Assembly: GCF_002288925.2 (NCBI RefSeq)
Contig: NW_022098004.1
Span: 11,632,177 to 11,696,176, forward strand
Length of the DNA stretch: 64,000 nt
DNA from: Delphinapterus leucas
Taxonomy: Eukaryota > Chordata > Mammalia > Artiodactyla > Monodontidae
Direction of reading: 5' to 3'
Part shown: piece by piece, positions 1 to 10,954 of the stretch
How the letters are laid out: each line of letters opens with the position of its first letter
Position numbering within the stretch: position 1 is the first letter of the stretch
Position numbers and translations under genes: made by a program
The notes under the pieces: generated by a model
The model's input: the letters and a program-made list of their open reading frames with translations, nothing else
Databases searched by the model: none
What the model was told of the DNA's origin: nothing

Positions 1-120
1 ATATGGTAATTCTGTTTTTAGTTTTTTAAGGAACCTCCATACTGTTCTTGAATGAATTACTACAGACAACTGCTTGTTTTTCACAGCCCAGGAAGAGCCG
101 CAGAGGATGTAAATGGCTGC

Positions 121-582
121 TGTATTAGTTTGCTGTTGCTGCTGAAACAAATGACCACAAACTTAGTGTCTTAAAGCAACACAAATGTATTATCTTACAG
201 TTCTGGATGTCAGAAGTCCAGAATTAGTTTCACTGGGCTAAAATCAAGGTGTCAGCATGGTGATATTCCTTGTGAAACTCTAGGGGAGAGTCCGTTTCCT
301 TCCCTTTTCCAGCATGTAGAGGCCGACTGCCTCATGCACAGCCCTCTGATCTCTGCTTCCACCATCATATCTTCTTCCTGACTCTCCTGCTACCCTCTTT
401 CACATATTCTTGTGATTACACTGGGCGCATCTGGATAATCCAGGATAAAATCCCCATGTCAAGAGCTTTAATCTAATCACATCTGCGAAGTCCCTTTGCC
501 AGTCTCGTTATAAGGTAACATTCAAAGATTCCAGGGATTAGCATGTGGACATCCCTGGAAGGCCATTGCTCTACCTACCACA
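121..582 (-). mobile_element. MLT1-like (MaLR/ERVL) LTR, antisense
   Basis: The stretch opens with 'gtattagtttgctgttgctg' and runs through 'cttacagttctggatgtcag', then CT-rich sequence and 'aagagctttaatctaatcac'. This is the usual order of an antisense mammalian MaLR-type LTR: 3' end, polyadenylation region, then 5' half. It is heavily diverged and has no internal retroviral genes beside it, so it is best read as a solo LTR. The MLT1-like label is from memory; a related MaLR subfamily is possible. Confidence 0.65.
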
Positions 583-1092
583 ATTACCAAACTGTAGGTG
601 TAGAATCAAAAAATAAAATTTTTTTCAGATTCAAATCATTGCCCAGTGATTATTAAAAAGTATTGATAGTTTTGAGTGTGATTTAGTGACACACATATAC
701 GGCTTTAATGATGAGACTTTCTATTTTGAGTAAGCCATTAGGGTTAACAATGGAATCCACATGTGTGACTATAATTTCAGAGCAACAAGACTATATCATT
801 CCCAAAGTCACTTGGAAGATTATCCCAATCCTCTCCTCAATGCACAAAGCTGAAAGAGGTTCTTCTCTTCATTTTGAGCACCTGCTTCTTCTCCAAGTCT
901 CAGCTGTATTTCCTGATTCTCTATGAAACCCCTCCTGAACCACCACTCCCATCCCTCAGGAAGGTCCCTCCTTAACCTCAACGGGCTTCTATGACAACAC
1001 CTCTCAGGTGATCTGGGTCTCCACTTGCTGGGATGAAAGTGTCTGGAGGGTCAGCATCATAAGTTACATGTCATCTCACCCAGAAGCCAGAA
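583..1092. other. Unassigned sequence
   Basis: About 510 bases lie between the LTR and the MIR. A 72-codon frame starts at 708, but it shows no domain, splice context or family resemblance that I can see and is probably chance. Confidence 0.4.
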
Positions 1093-1322
1093 TATAGCAT
1101 AGCATAGTGATTACAAGTACAGCTTCACAGCCATACTCCAGGAGCTCAAGTCCTGCCTCTGCCATTTACTGAATGACCTTAGGCACTTTAAACGGCCTTC
1201 CCCCATCTCTAAATGAGGATAATGATAGTACTAAGGTAAGCAGGGCTTTCTGAGAATTAAATGAGTCAGCGTATAAAGAGTTCTAGTACCTAGTATATAG
1301 TAAGTATTGTATAAGTGCCTGT
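1093..1322 (+). repeat. MIR SINE
   Basis: The order matches an ancient tRNA-derived MIR: 'agcatagtgattacaagtac' head, 'tcctgcctctgccatttact' core, 'aatgaggataatgatagtac', then a tail containing 'gaattaaatgag' and 'agtaagtattgtataagtg'. It is a diverged, near full-length copy with no coding role. Confidence 0.8.
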
Positions 1323-1431
1323 GATTGCTACCTTAAGTAATTATTATAAATTCAAACATTTCAAGAGTTGGAACTGGATAAAATTGAGCTGGATATCTCT
1401 TACAAAAATCTTATTATAAGAATTAACCCTC

Positions 1432-1645
1432 GGGGCTTCCCTGGTGGCGCAGTGGTTGAGAGTCCGCCTGCCGATGCAGGGGACGTGGGTTCGTGCCCAG
1501 GTCTGGGAGGATCCCACATGCCGCGGAGCGGCTGGGCCCGTGAGCCATGGCCGCTGGGCCTGCGCGTCTGGAGCCTGTGCTCCGCAATGGGAGAGGCCGC
1601 AACGGTAAGAGAGGCCCGCGTACCGCAAAAAAAAAAAAAAAAAAA
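1432..1645 (+). mobile_element. CHR-type tRNA SINE, young copy
   Basis: Begins 'ggggcttccctggtggcgca' and carries a Pol III A-box-like stretch ('tggcgcagtggttgaga') and a B-box-like stretch ('gggttcgtgccc'). It ends at 'gcgtaccgc' plus a long poly-A. Flanking target-site duplications 'aagaattaaccctc' at 1418-1431 and 1646-1659 are identical. The frames of 94-118 codons across it are SINE artefacts. Short divergence and a pure tail suggest a recent insertion on the cetacean lineage. Confidence 0.95.
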
Positions 1646-1659
1646 AAGAATTAACCCTC

Positions 1660-2794
1660 CAGAAGGGGAAAGAAAGAGAGGGCAGTGTTTAACATGCCCA
1701 ATCACATTGTTACCTTCTCTCTAAAACAAGTGGCACAGAATTATTAACCTGAAAAGCAAGTTAAATGTCCTTGGGATGCATTGTTTTTCTATTAAAGAAT
1801 AATTCTTCATGTTCCAAAAGGCCATATTTTTCTTTATATCTCTTGAATTTTAGAGTTACTTGCTTCATTTACTCCAGAAAAATAAAATTTAAGACTGCAA
1901 ATGATGCAAAAATTGAGTGGCCATGATTCATAAGGAAAGTGGAAAGGATTCAGAGGACACAGGCATCTCTTCATTTAGACACCTTTGATGATGTAGTTAG
2001 AATGTTCAGAGCATTCATGCTGTGCCCAGCTACTTCACATGTGCGTGAAGTCACAGCAACGATGACCTCCTAAGTATGTGCTATTTCCATTAACTGATTA
2101 TTTGCAACCTGAAATTGCCATGTTTTAGACTTTGATTCCTGGAGGGAAAATTGGGTAAGCCTCACTTCAGTTCCTCTTCTAGTCATATTAGATGATATTT
2201 TGATATTTCTGAACAAATACTCCATTTTATTACCAAATTATTTTGAGAGTTGTTATTTGTATCTCAAAATATCACACTTAAAGATGAAGGCTCAAGTCCT
2301 TCATAGTCATAAGAAATTTTTCTGCAGATAAATGCATTTTAATAGGTGAGTCCACAAAGCTATCTAATAAACAGCTATTTCTAACTAAGGGACAGGGGAG
2401 TGGGGGGCAAGTTAACTAGAAACGGTAAGCTTCTCTGAGTTATAACATGAAGTTAGATGGAGGATATTTCCAGTTTATTGGCTAAGATCATTGTGTTTGA
2501 TGTCATAATTGAACAAGGGATGAGCTTGGCTGGCCTCTGGGATTGATTTCCACTCTGTTTTTGACAACTTAGTTAAAAGCTGGCTAAGCAGGTATAAGTT
2601 AGCTCAATGGGACAACAGGCTGATACCAGTTCTGAGTTCTGGAACGACCCCCTTTCCAACAAGGCCACACTCCCACCAGAGAACCACCACTGTTTCAAGG
2701 ACACTTGGATGTTTCCAGCCCCTGATCTCCTTAAACATAGGTAGCATCATAGCACAGGCCCCACAGCCAGGAGTGCAAGCCACTCAGTAGTCAG
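1660..2794. other. Unassigned AT-rich sequence
   Basis: I see no gene, recognisable repeat or long open frame in these roughly 1.1 kb. Confidence 0.4.
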
Positions 2795-3270
2795 AGTTTT
2801 AAGATGGCCCCAGGATTCCAGCCCCTTGTAGAACTTTGTATAACCTCCTCCCCTTGAGTGCAGGCAAAACCTATGAATGCGATAGGATATCACTCCTGTG
2901 ATTAGGTTACATTATAAAGCAGAAGAGATTTTGCAGATGTAATTGAACTCTAATTTCATTAACTTTAAGTTACTCAAAAGCGAGATTATCCTGGGTGGGC
3001 ATGACCTAATCGGGGAAGCCCTTCAAAAAGTCTTAAAGGTCAAAGACACAAAGAAGTCGGAGAGGACGTGAAACATGAGTAAAATTGTTCTAACTGCCCT
3101 TGTAGAAGAAAACTGTCATGTGTTTCTTACCATATAGTGGTCTCTAGGAGCTGAGAACAGCTCCAAACTGACAGCAAGCATGAAATTGAGGGCCTCAGCT
3201 GCAAGGTAATTCTGCTAATAAGCATAGAGGACTCCAAGCCTTAGACGAGACCATAGGATGCATCCTTCAT
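2795..3270 (+). mobile_element. Old LTR-like repeat, family uncertain
   Basis: The segment starts near 'tttaagatggccccaggatt' and has 'taacctcctccccttgagtg' and 'gtgattaggttacattataa'. This order resembles an old mammalian ERVL/MaLR-class LTR. No terminal repeat or target duplication could be fixed by eye, and the 3' part is badly decayed. It could instead be a different medium-reiterated repeat. Confidence 0.4.
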
Positions 3271-3694
3271 CTCTTTTTAAAATTATTGTAACCCTGCCAA
3301 CATCCTGATAACATTCCTTTGTAACTAAACCAAATACTGGTAACTCATTTACTTCGTGGTCTTTTAATGTTTATGAGTGTACATATTATTTGCAAATACC
3401 ACTTTTTAAATAGTTAATTTTATCTTAGATATATGTACTATGCCTTGAATTAGATCATAAATTATTTTAAAATGGAAAACACATTTCAGTTTTTGCATAT
3501 CCCGCCATCATTTACTTTTGGCCTTAAAACACAACTTCTTAAAAAAAAACTTTGAATATTTGTCATTCAACTTTAGCTCTTAAAATAATTAGCTTAAAAT
3601 AATCCTTAGAGCTTTTAATATGATGATGGTATTACAAGTGGCCATATGTCGTGTTGCTTTTCAAGACTACCATGCTTAAAAACCGATTATTCCC

Positions 3695-3746
3695 TACAGC
3701 AGAAACTAACACAACATTGTAAAGCAACTATACTCCAATAAAAAAA
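3695..3746 (+). mobile_element. 52-bp L1 3'-tail insertion
   Basis: The insert has 'cattgtaaagcaactatact', 'ccaataaa' and an A tail, which matches the last ~50 bases of the cetartiodactyl-type L1 3' end seen at 35481-35530. It is flanked by 17-bp duplications with one mismatch: 'aaaaaccgattattccc' at 3678-3694 and 'aaaaactgattattccc' at 3747-3763. This is an extremely 5'-truncated L1 insertion. Confidence 0.85.
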
Positions 3747-3763
3747 AAAAACTGATTATTCCC

Positions 3764-4159
3764 ATAATAAAAGACAAAATCCAAGAGTCTCATTCAAAAT
3801 TTTTCTCTTTTTTAATGCTAATTTTTGTATATTTCTGCTCTCACTTCTCTGGAATTATAAAGAATGGTGTATAGTTTCTACTTTGTTTTCATATGAATAA
3901 GTTATCATTTTCATGTTAATTCCTACAAAAACGCTGTTGAGTTGACCAAGTATTTGTTACCTGTTCACACCATCACCACTCCGATATAAAAGACATCCTC
4001 TCCTTGACCCATCACTCAGGTACTTCCCTGACATGTCACTGCATCTAATCTACTGCAAAGTGATTTTACATGTAGCAACTAAGGCATTAATAGGATGAAC
4101 TGATCCATGCCACTGTACCAAGGATATCTTAACTGGAGGCCTCTAGAGAAAAGTGCTAA
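3764..4159. other. Unassigned AT-rich sequence
   Basis: No gene or repeat recognised. The equally plain stretch 3271-3677 lies on the other side of the short L1 tail. Confidence 0.4.
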
Positions 4160-4295
4160 CAACAATAGTGGTTACAGTACTGCATACTATGCCTTAGCCA
4201 CGTTAAATCCTTACAACAAACTTGTAAGGAAGATATTATCTCCATTTTCTAGATTGGGAATTGAAGATCAGGGAATGTAAACTTCTTGTTGAAGA
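4160..4295 (-). repeat. MIR fragment, antisense
   Basis: Contains 'gttaaatccttacaacaaac' followed by 'attatctccattttctagat' and a 'gaagatcagggaatgtaaac' segment. This is the order expected for the reverse complement of the MIR core and tail. Diverged and truncated. Confidence 0.6.
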
Positions 4296-4513
4296 CTTTG
4301 GGCTTTTTTTCTTCTATTCAACATCTTTACTTTAAAGACTATATTATACTACCAGCACAACTCTCCCACTTTATTGCCTGAACTTTTAAAGTTATTTGAG
4401 CAAGTACATTGTGTACAGTATCCTAATTGGACATGATGTGGGAGAGGCAAAGTTGTCTATACAGTAGACAACAATGGAACATACTTTCCATAGTGAGAGT
4501 TCTTTAAATGCAT

Positions 4514-4517
<4 letters not shown>

Positions 4518-4563
<46 letters not shown>

Positions 4564-4874
4564 TTATTTATTTATTTATTTACTTATGACTGCACTGGGT
4601 CTTCGTTGCTGCGTGCCAGGCTTTTCTCTAGTTGCGGCGAGCAGGGGCTACTCTTTGTTGCTGTGCGCGGGTTTCTCACTGTGGTGGCTTCTCTTGTTGC
4701 GTAGCACGGGCTCTAGGAGTGCGGGTTTCAGTAGTTGTGGCACGTGGGCTCAGTAGTTGTGGCGCACAGGCTTAGTTGTTCCGCGGCATGTGGGATCTTC
4801 CCGGACCAGGGCTCGAACCCATGTCCCCTGCATTGTCAGGCAGATTCTTAACCACTGTGCCACCAGGGAAGTCC
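4518..4874 (-). mobile_element. CHR-type tRNA SINE, antisense, with (TA)n tail
   Basis: The longer, older SINE form, read in reverse: 'actgcactgggtcttcgttg', several 'agtagttgtggc' units and the head 'accagggaagtcc'. Identical duplications 'taaatgcatcttt' sit at 4505-4517 and 4875-4887. The tail on the left has become a (TA)n array of about 40 bases followed by (TTTA)n, all inside the duplicated target, so the microsatellite arose from the SINE tail. Confidence 0.95.
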
Positions 4875-4931
4875 TAAATGCATCTTTGATATGACAGATA
4901 TCACCTTCAAAGTATCGGTTAATTTAATTTT

Positions 4932-5140
4932 TTTTTTTTTTTTTTTTTGTGGTACGCGGGCCTCTCACTGTTGTGGCCTCTCCCGCTGCGGAGCACAGGC
5001 TCCAGATGCGCAGGCTCAGCGGCCATGGCTCACGGGCCCAGCCGCTCCGCGCTATGTGGGATATTCCCGGACCGGGGCACGAACCCGTGTCCCCTGCATC
5101 GGCAGGCTGACTCTCAACCACTGCGCCACCAGGGAAGCCC
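4932..5140 (-). mobile_element. CHR-type tRNA SINE, antisense, young copy
   Basis: Poly-T, then 'ggtacgcgggcctctcactg', ending in the SINE head 'caccagggaagccc'. Duplications 'taatttaatttt' flank it at 4920-4931 and 5141-5152. It landed only 45 bases beyond the target duplication of the preceding SINE, in the same orientation. The open frames on both strands here are SINE-derived. Confidence 0.95.
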
Positions 5141-5152
5141 TAATTTAATTTT

Positions 5153-7435
5153 CTGAAGATAAAACACTGTAAAAACTGAAATTAAAAATCTCTACCATGT
5201 TCTAGAGAACACTGAGTCACAGTCAGGTAAGATGAATCAGTATAATACAAACTTCACATGACTATCATTTCTGCCCTACCTACTCCTCCCCAATCCATAA
5301 TCAGTATTAAAAGCCCACCACTTTGCTTGATAAGAGAAAGCCTGAGGGTCTGCTTATCAGATAATGTCCCCATTGATGGCAGTGTGATCCTGGAGATGGT
5401 TTACAAGCCAGTTGGCCAATATCCCTGCAGACAACTGGGCCCTTGGAGAGCAAATGGCTACAGCCACCTCATTACTTCCAGGAATGTGGTCACTCCACTT
5501 ACTGGTTTTCTGCCTTAATTTCAGATTCTAATGAATTTCTCCACTTGGTTGGGCGCTAGAACTGAGGCTCTGGCTGCTTCCCAGCACTGGCTCCCTTCCT
5601 ACTCCCACACGCATCTGAATGGGGTAATCTAAATTATCTAATTGCCACGCATAAAACCTGGAGCGTTCGTTCTAAATTCATTTTCAACTCTGCTTGCCCC
5701 CATCCCATCAACCCTTCTTATGAACGCTACAGGACTATTACATTTTGGTTAAACTCCGCTATTACAGTTTGATTAAACTAGCAGTTCTATTCGGGTTCCA
5801 CTGCTCTGTGCCACTGCTGAGACCGTCAGCTTGGAACGGCCTCTGTACCAGGAGCCATTAGCTGACCTCCTTGGGCTCAACTGTCCTCCTTGTCGTCCTG
5901 GCACCCTGTATAAGCCTCTTGCACAGTAAGTAAAACAACACATTGAAATTCTGTGTTCACACGTTTCTTGTCCCCGTCTAAACGCTCAGCCGCAAAGTGT
6001 AGTTGAAAAGCCTCCACCTTTCTGGCTGTGACAGTAAAACGAAAGGAAAGGGGTGGATATAGAGATGCTGAAGAAGGAAGAATGAGTAATTTGTGACCAC
6101 TCGAAGAGATCGGTGACGGTAGCAGAGAAATAAAAGTGTCTTGAAGGGTCTCTGACTATGGGTTATCAGGAAAAGATAACACATTTGATCTAAAGAGGAC
6201 AGACATGATTTCTGCCTTCTAGGTTAGTATCTGATTTATCAGGTCTTGTAGCATGAATAATATTTTTAAAAGAAATATTTAAAACAGACATTTTTAGTAC
6301 GTTGCAAATGCCAAACAAAATCAGAAGTGGCAAGTTATTTGGAGTCTTTGGGTAGAGGGATCTGTAAACAGTGTGCTGGAGGATTACATATAACCATTAG
6401 TGGAGTAAAATATTATCTATTGTCTGTCTATCTATCTCTCTCTGTCATAAATTTCTCAGCTTCTTTTTGTTTAGTAAACTTTGACAAATTTAAGGAATAA
6501 AAACCAATTATTTCATAGCCTGAGAACATATATTTCAATTAACTTCGGAGAAGTTTAAGTGATAGATTGAAATCAAGATTTTCCTGTAAAATCACTCTCA
6601 TTCTTCAGTACTAAGGATTTATTTCCATTGTGAAATAACTCATGATATGCATGCACACCTGGAAGAACAGGTCCCTTTTTATTTTTTAAAGGTGCAACAT
6701 AATAAATGAAATATGTTACTGTGGTTGAGTAAAATATAAATAATCATGATTTATTATAATTCATTTAATAGCTCTAGTTCTTTGCAATGTAGAGCACTAA
6801 TATGGGTAGGGCACATTCCTACCTAATAGAATTTTGAATGTATGTTTGCTGGTTTTAAGCAAAATTTAAATTAAATAACAGTGTATTACAAATGCTGAAA
6901 TGTTAAGTGGTCAAGACGAGTTAGCTAAATGGTTATCATCAATTTAAATAGCTTGTTAAAGACCAGTTGCTGATTTTGTTGTACTTGAAATTCAGATGTT
7001 CAAAATACGAAAATATTTTTTAAAAAAGAGCTTTTCTTCTTATTTTTCATAAATCCTCGAAGTTCACTTATAAATTAGAAAAGGTTATTTCTTTACAACT
7101 TTGTTGAGTAAAAACCTTCTGGGGTTTTCTTCATAGCTAGATGTGTCCAGGGGCATATTTTAAAAATGTAACAGTTGCCACTGGAGAGCAACTGTAAGCC
7201 TCAAATGTTTCCTGCCACAGACTTATAAATCTCACAAGATTGTGTAACCCTGTAAAACACACTGGCGGATTAAAGCTCTCTAGAGGGGCAATTACCTTAG
7301 CTTTTCTCAATGCTTGAGGTATCAAAGATGGTCAGTATTCAATAGCATTCACCTATAGCTTCTGAATCCTTAGATACAGCAAAAGAAGTGAATTTGAAAT
7401 TATGAGGCATTTCCAAAAATGGTACAATTAGTACC

Positions 7436-7438
<3 letters not shown>
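5153..7438. other. Unassigned sequence, part LTR-like
   Basis: No gene is supported. The part at about 5250-5990 is more GC-balanced and holds an 86-codon chance frame. It ends with 'ccctgtataagcctcttgca', which has the look of an LTR promoter, but I could not find LTR edges. A short (TCTA)n run is near 6415-6445. The rest is AT-rich and plain. Confidence 0.35.

Positions 7439-7473
<35 letters not shown>
7439..7473. repeat. (TC)n microsatellite
   Basis: An uninterrupted TC dinucleotide array of about 35 bases. It produces a spurious Arg-Glu repeat frame on the minus strand. Confidence 0.98.
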
Positions 7474-7481
<8 letters not shown>

Positions 7482-9111
7482 GAGAGCAGAGTCTGTACAT
7501 CTTTATATACCTGTTTTCTAGCACATGCTTCAACATGAAAGGCACTTGGTAAATGTCTGTTCAATTACATTGAAGAGCAAGTTGTAAAATTTTAATCAAC
7601 TTTTGCTTTTCTATTGTGTCTAGGTCTTCTTTTTACACATCAAGTGACAAATACTTCAACCCAGACTGTATTTGTCCTGAAGCCTTTAAACAACCCAACT
7701 AAAGGAATTCAACCTTTTGTCAGAAGGAGCAAGTATTGAATCTCTACTTTCTAAGACATCTGGGTGGGGTGGGGGTAGATATTTGAGTGGGAGACAGGAA
7801 AACATAGTTATCAGTGATGCAGAAGAACAGTCCACAAAACCTTCAATTCAGGTTATGTTCCTGTTCCTGCCAAAAATAAGAGATGTCATTAAAATGTAAC
7901 AACATGCGATGCCAGAAAGTACTCTGTGTGAGCCTTATTTCAGACAGGTTTTACTCAGTATACCACCATGGCATGGATTTTTATAAAATATTGCATTATA
8001 CATACCACACACAATCTCAAAAAATTCAAATATGATCCTTTGTAAACAGAGTGGGGAAGAGAATGAAAAAATAAAGGGAACAAATATAAGTGAATTAAAA
8101 TTCCTTATTCAGAAAGAAAGCAGCTACATACAAAAAGCATATTACACTTTTTAGAATACAAACACAGTTATAATAAAGTAAAAGCCAATAACTGGAATTG
8201 GCTATTCCTCGACCTCACGTATCTCTACATTCAATCAATCATGACATTCTGTCAGTCTTACATGTTCACACGGAACAAGTCTGTCTCCACTGTCACTGTC
8301 TCAGTTTATAGCTCTTATTACTTCTTACAGGAATTAATTCACCCGCTACATATCAGATTCCGTGTTCCCAAGACAGACTCTATTCCCCTTCCCTCATCAT
8401 TCCTTCCTTCATATTGCCAAGAGTTTTAACTTTACAAAAGACAGATCTAATCTATGTCACACACGTGTACATATAACACTTCTAACAATAAGATGATCCC
8501 CTAGAGAGTATCAGTACTTAGGTCTTTGCTTTACATATAAGCCTCATAACCTGGGATGCTTCCTGACTATTTCTTTAGTTTCACCTGCTGCCACTCCTCA
8601 CTTTCAGCCAGTCCTTCTGGACTCCCTGTGGCACCTTCCAATGCTCCACGCTTTGTGAGGCTCCTTCACAAAGTGAAGTGAAGTGCTTCCCCCTACTTCC
8701 CCCTCCTGGCTCTTCTGTTTGTCCAAGAAATTGCTTTCTCTGGTGTTCTGCCTACAACCAGCCCAGAAGCCTTGTATTTCTTCCTCTCTCTCATCATGGC
8801 GATCACACTGCTGTGCTTGTCTACAGAACTAGAAAGTGGCAATGTTGAGCTTTAAGCCCAGGGTGGGCTAGTTAACAGTTAGCCAAAACAGCAACTGAGC
8901 ACATTGCGTGTAATAGAACTAACCACCCTATAAGCACCCTGAATAGTACTGTACATTTTCTTGTAAGAAAACCAAAACCTTAGGCATAAAATATGATCTC
9001 AAAAGCCTTTAAGTATCTGGGAGTCAAAACTTCCATTCTCAACTGTTAGCAAGAAGTTACCGATTCTGACCATTGTAACATTTCAAAGCCACTGATGCTG
9101 CAGACATGTGT
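7474..9111. other. Unassigned sequence
   Basis: Mostly AT-rich. The CT-rich part at about 8570-8800 could be an old L2 fragment, but I cannot align it confidently. No gene is supported. Confidence 0.35.
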
Positions 9112-9178
9112 AATGGTAGGTAGCACAGTGTAGAGGCTTACTAAATATTTGCTGAGTGAATAAATGAATAAAAGGAGC
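9112..9178 (+). repeat. L2 3'-end fragment
   Basis: 'ggtagcacagtgtagaggct' followed by 'aaatatttgctgagtgaata' resembles the conserved 3' end of L2, which ends in a short GAATGAATAA-like tail. A short remnant only. Confidence 0.5.
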
Positions 9179-10578
9179 AGAGTAAGGTAGAAGCCCAGGA
9201 AGCCTCAAAAATTATAAGAGTAAGGAACACTTTAATAGACTGAATGAACAATCACCCCACCCAGTGAAAATTGTTTGTATGAAACCAAATACATCCAGGC
9301 AATGTAAACATTATTTCACTAAGAATTTTTATAATATTCTTAGTTGGTATTTCTTCTTTCTTTCTTAGGTATAATTCTCTAAAGCAACTGAAAAATAACC
9401 AGAGTCCCAATGAGTGCAATTATAGGGGTCATTTAATATGGAACATATTCACCCGGTATAATTCATGGGGATAAATTTCCAAACTCATAGTCAGTGAAAA
9501 ATATAATAACTCATCTTATATCAACTCTACTAATATTGCTGGTCATACACTGATTTTTAAAGGAAATGAGAGGAAACATATAGGTTACCAAATAAATCAG
9601 AGTGGCGTTACATCAGGAATCTAGATTAAAGTGAAGTGTGTATCACGGCCTACTTTTCATTTGAATTACTTTAAGGCACGTCTTTCTGTCTTCCCCAAAT
9701 GGTTTGGGGTCCCTGACTGGCAAGGATTTATGATTTTACCCCACTAGCCTGACTAGGAAAAAAACTCACGTGTCGTTTTAGCGGTTGAATAGATGGATGG
9801 ATAATTTCTTTACCTACCACACTCACCCTCCAAAATATAGAAACTCCAGGGTAACTCTGATATCTCTTTTGCTGTGCATCACACTGGAAGCTCACTTAGA
9901 AAATAAGCAGAACCCCTGCAATGGCAACTGTTAGACAGATAGGTACTTACTCTGTTTATATCTCTTACTTTTAGAAGAATGTAAGGCTTAAGAAATTCTT
10001 ATTGAAGAAGAAGGAGATTACTTGAATTAGCTCTATGTGTATTAAATAAATTTAATTAGTTAATTAAAAGAAAAGTCTTGTTGAACATAAAGAGTAAAGA
10101 CTGATCACAACCTTCAGTTCCAGCCACTCTGCTAAAAATGCTACATTCAGTTCTGGGCATCAATTGTATCTTTTAATTAAAAAAAAATAAAAACAGCGCA
10201 TTCGAGAATATGCAATAAATTTCAACTCTCGGATTAGCCATTTGCTTGCAGTATTTCACCTCGTATTTGACTAGCAGGTGAAATTAAATACATTTATTTT
10301 CAACAATATCCAATTAGTTCCAAGCATATAGCCTTAAAACTGTGAAGATATACTTTGTGAAAGGTTGCCTTAAGTGCAGTCACAGAAGTCCACCTAAAAA
10401 AGTGGATTGTACAAATTAAGAAGAAATTCATTTCAGAACCAATTAATTAATGCCCTAGGAAATCGTTTTCCCTTAATATTTTTTACTCGTGTGATTGGGA
10501 AGATAGAAAGAAAACTAGAAAGCATTCAATATTGTTATACCTAGAACTAGAAAGCTCATGAATATTGTTATATCAAAG
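9179..10578. other. Unassigned AT-rich sequence
   Basis: About 1.4 kb without a gene, recognisable repeat or sizeable open frame. Confidence 0.4.
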
Positions 10579-10589
10579 ATAATATTGAA

Positions 10590-10943
10590 GACTTCCCTGG
10601 TGGTGCAGTGGTTAAGAATCCACCTGCCAATGCAGCGGACATAGGTTCGAGCCCTGGTCCGGGAAGATCCCACATGCTGCAGAGCAACTAAGTCTGTGCG
10701 CCACAACTACTGAGCCTGCGCTCTAGAGCCCAAGAGCCACAACTACTGAGCCCTCGTGACACAACTACTGAAGCCCGTGCGCCTTGAGCCCGTGCTCCGC
10801 AACAAGAGAAGCCACTGCAAGGAGAAACCCGCGCACTGCCACAAAGAGTAGCCCCCGCTCGCCACAACTAGAAATAGACCGCGTGCAGCAATGCAGACCC
10901 AATGCAGCCAAAACTAAATTAATAAAATAAATTAATTTAAAAA
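10590..10943 (+). mobile_element. CHR-type tRNA SINE, long older form
   Basis: Starts 'gacttccctggtggtgcagt', has the B-box-like 'ggttcgagccc', repeated 'ccacaactactgagcc' units, then 'gacccaatgcagccaaaact' and an AATAAA-type tail. Near-matching duplications 'ataatattgaa' (10579-10589) and 'ataatactgaa' (10944-10954) bracket it. It is more diverged than the poly-A copies. Confidence 0.93.
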
Positions 10944-10954
10944 ATAATACTGAA

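Noticed and set aside
6415..6445. CRISPR-like or satellite array
   Set aside because: It is a simple TCTA/TC microsatellite. No spaced direct repeats exist anywhere in the window, as expected for a mammalian genome.
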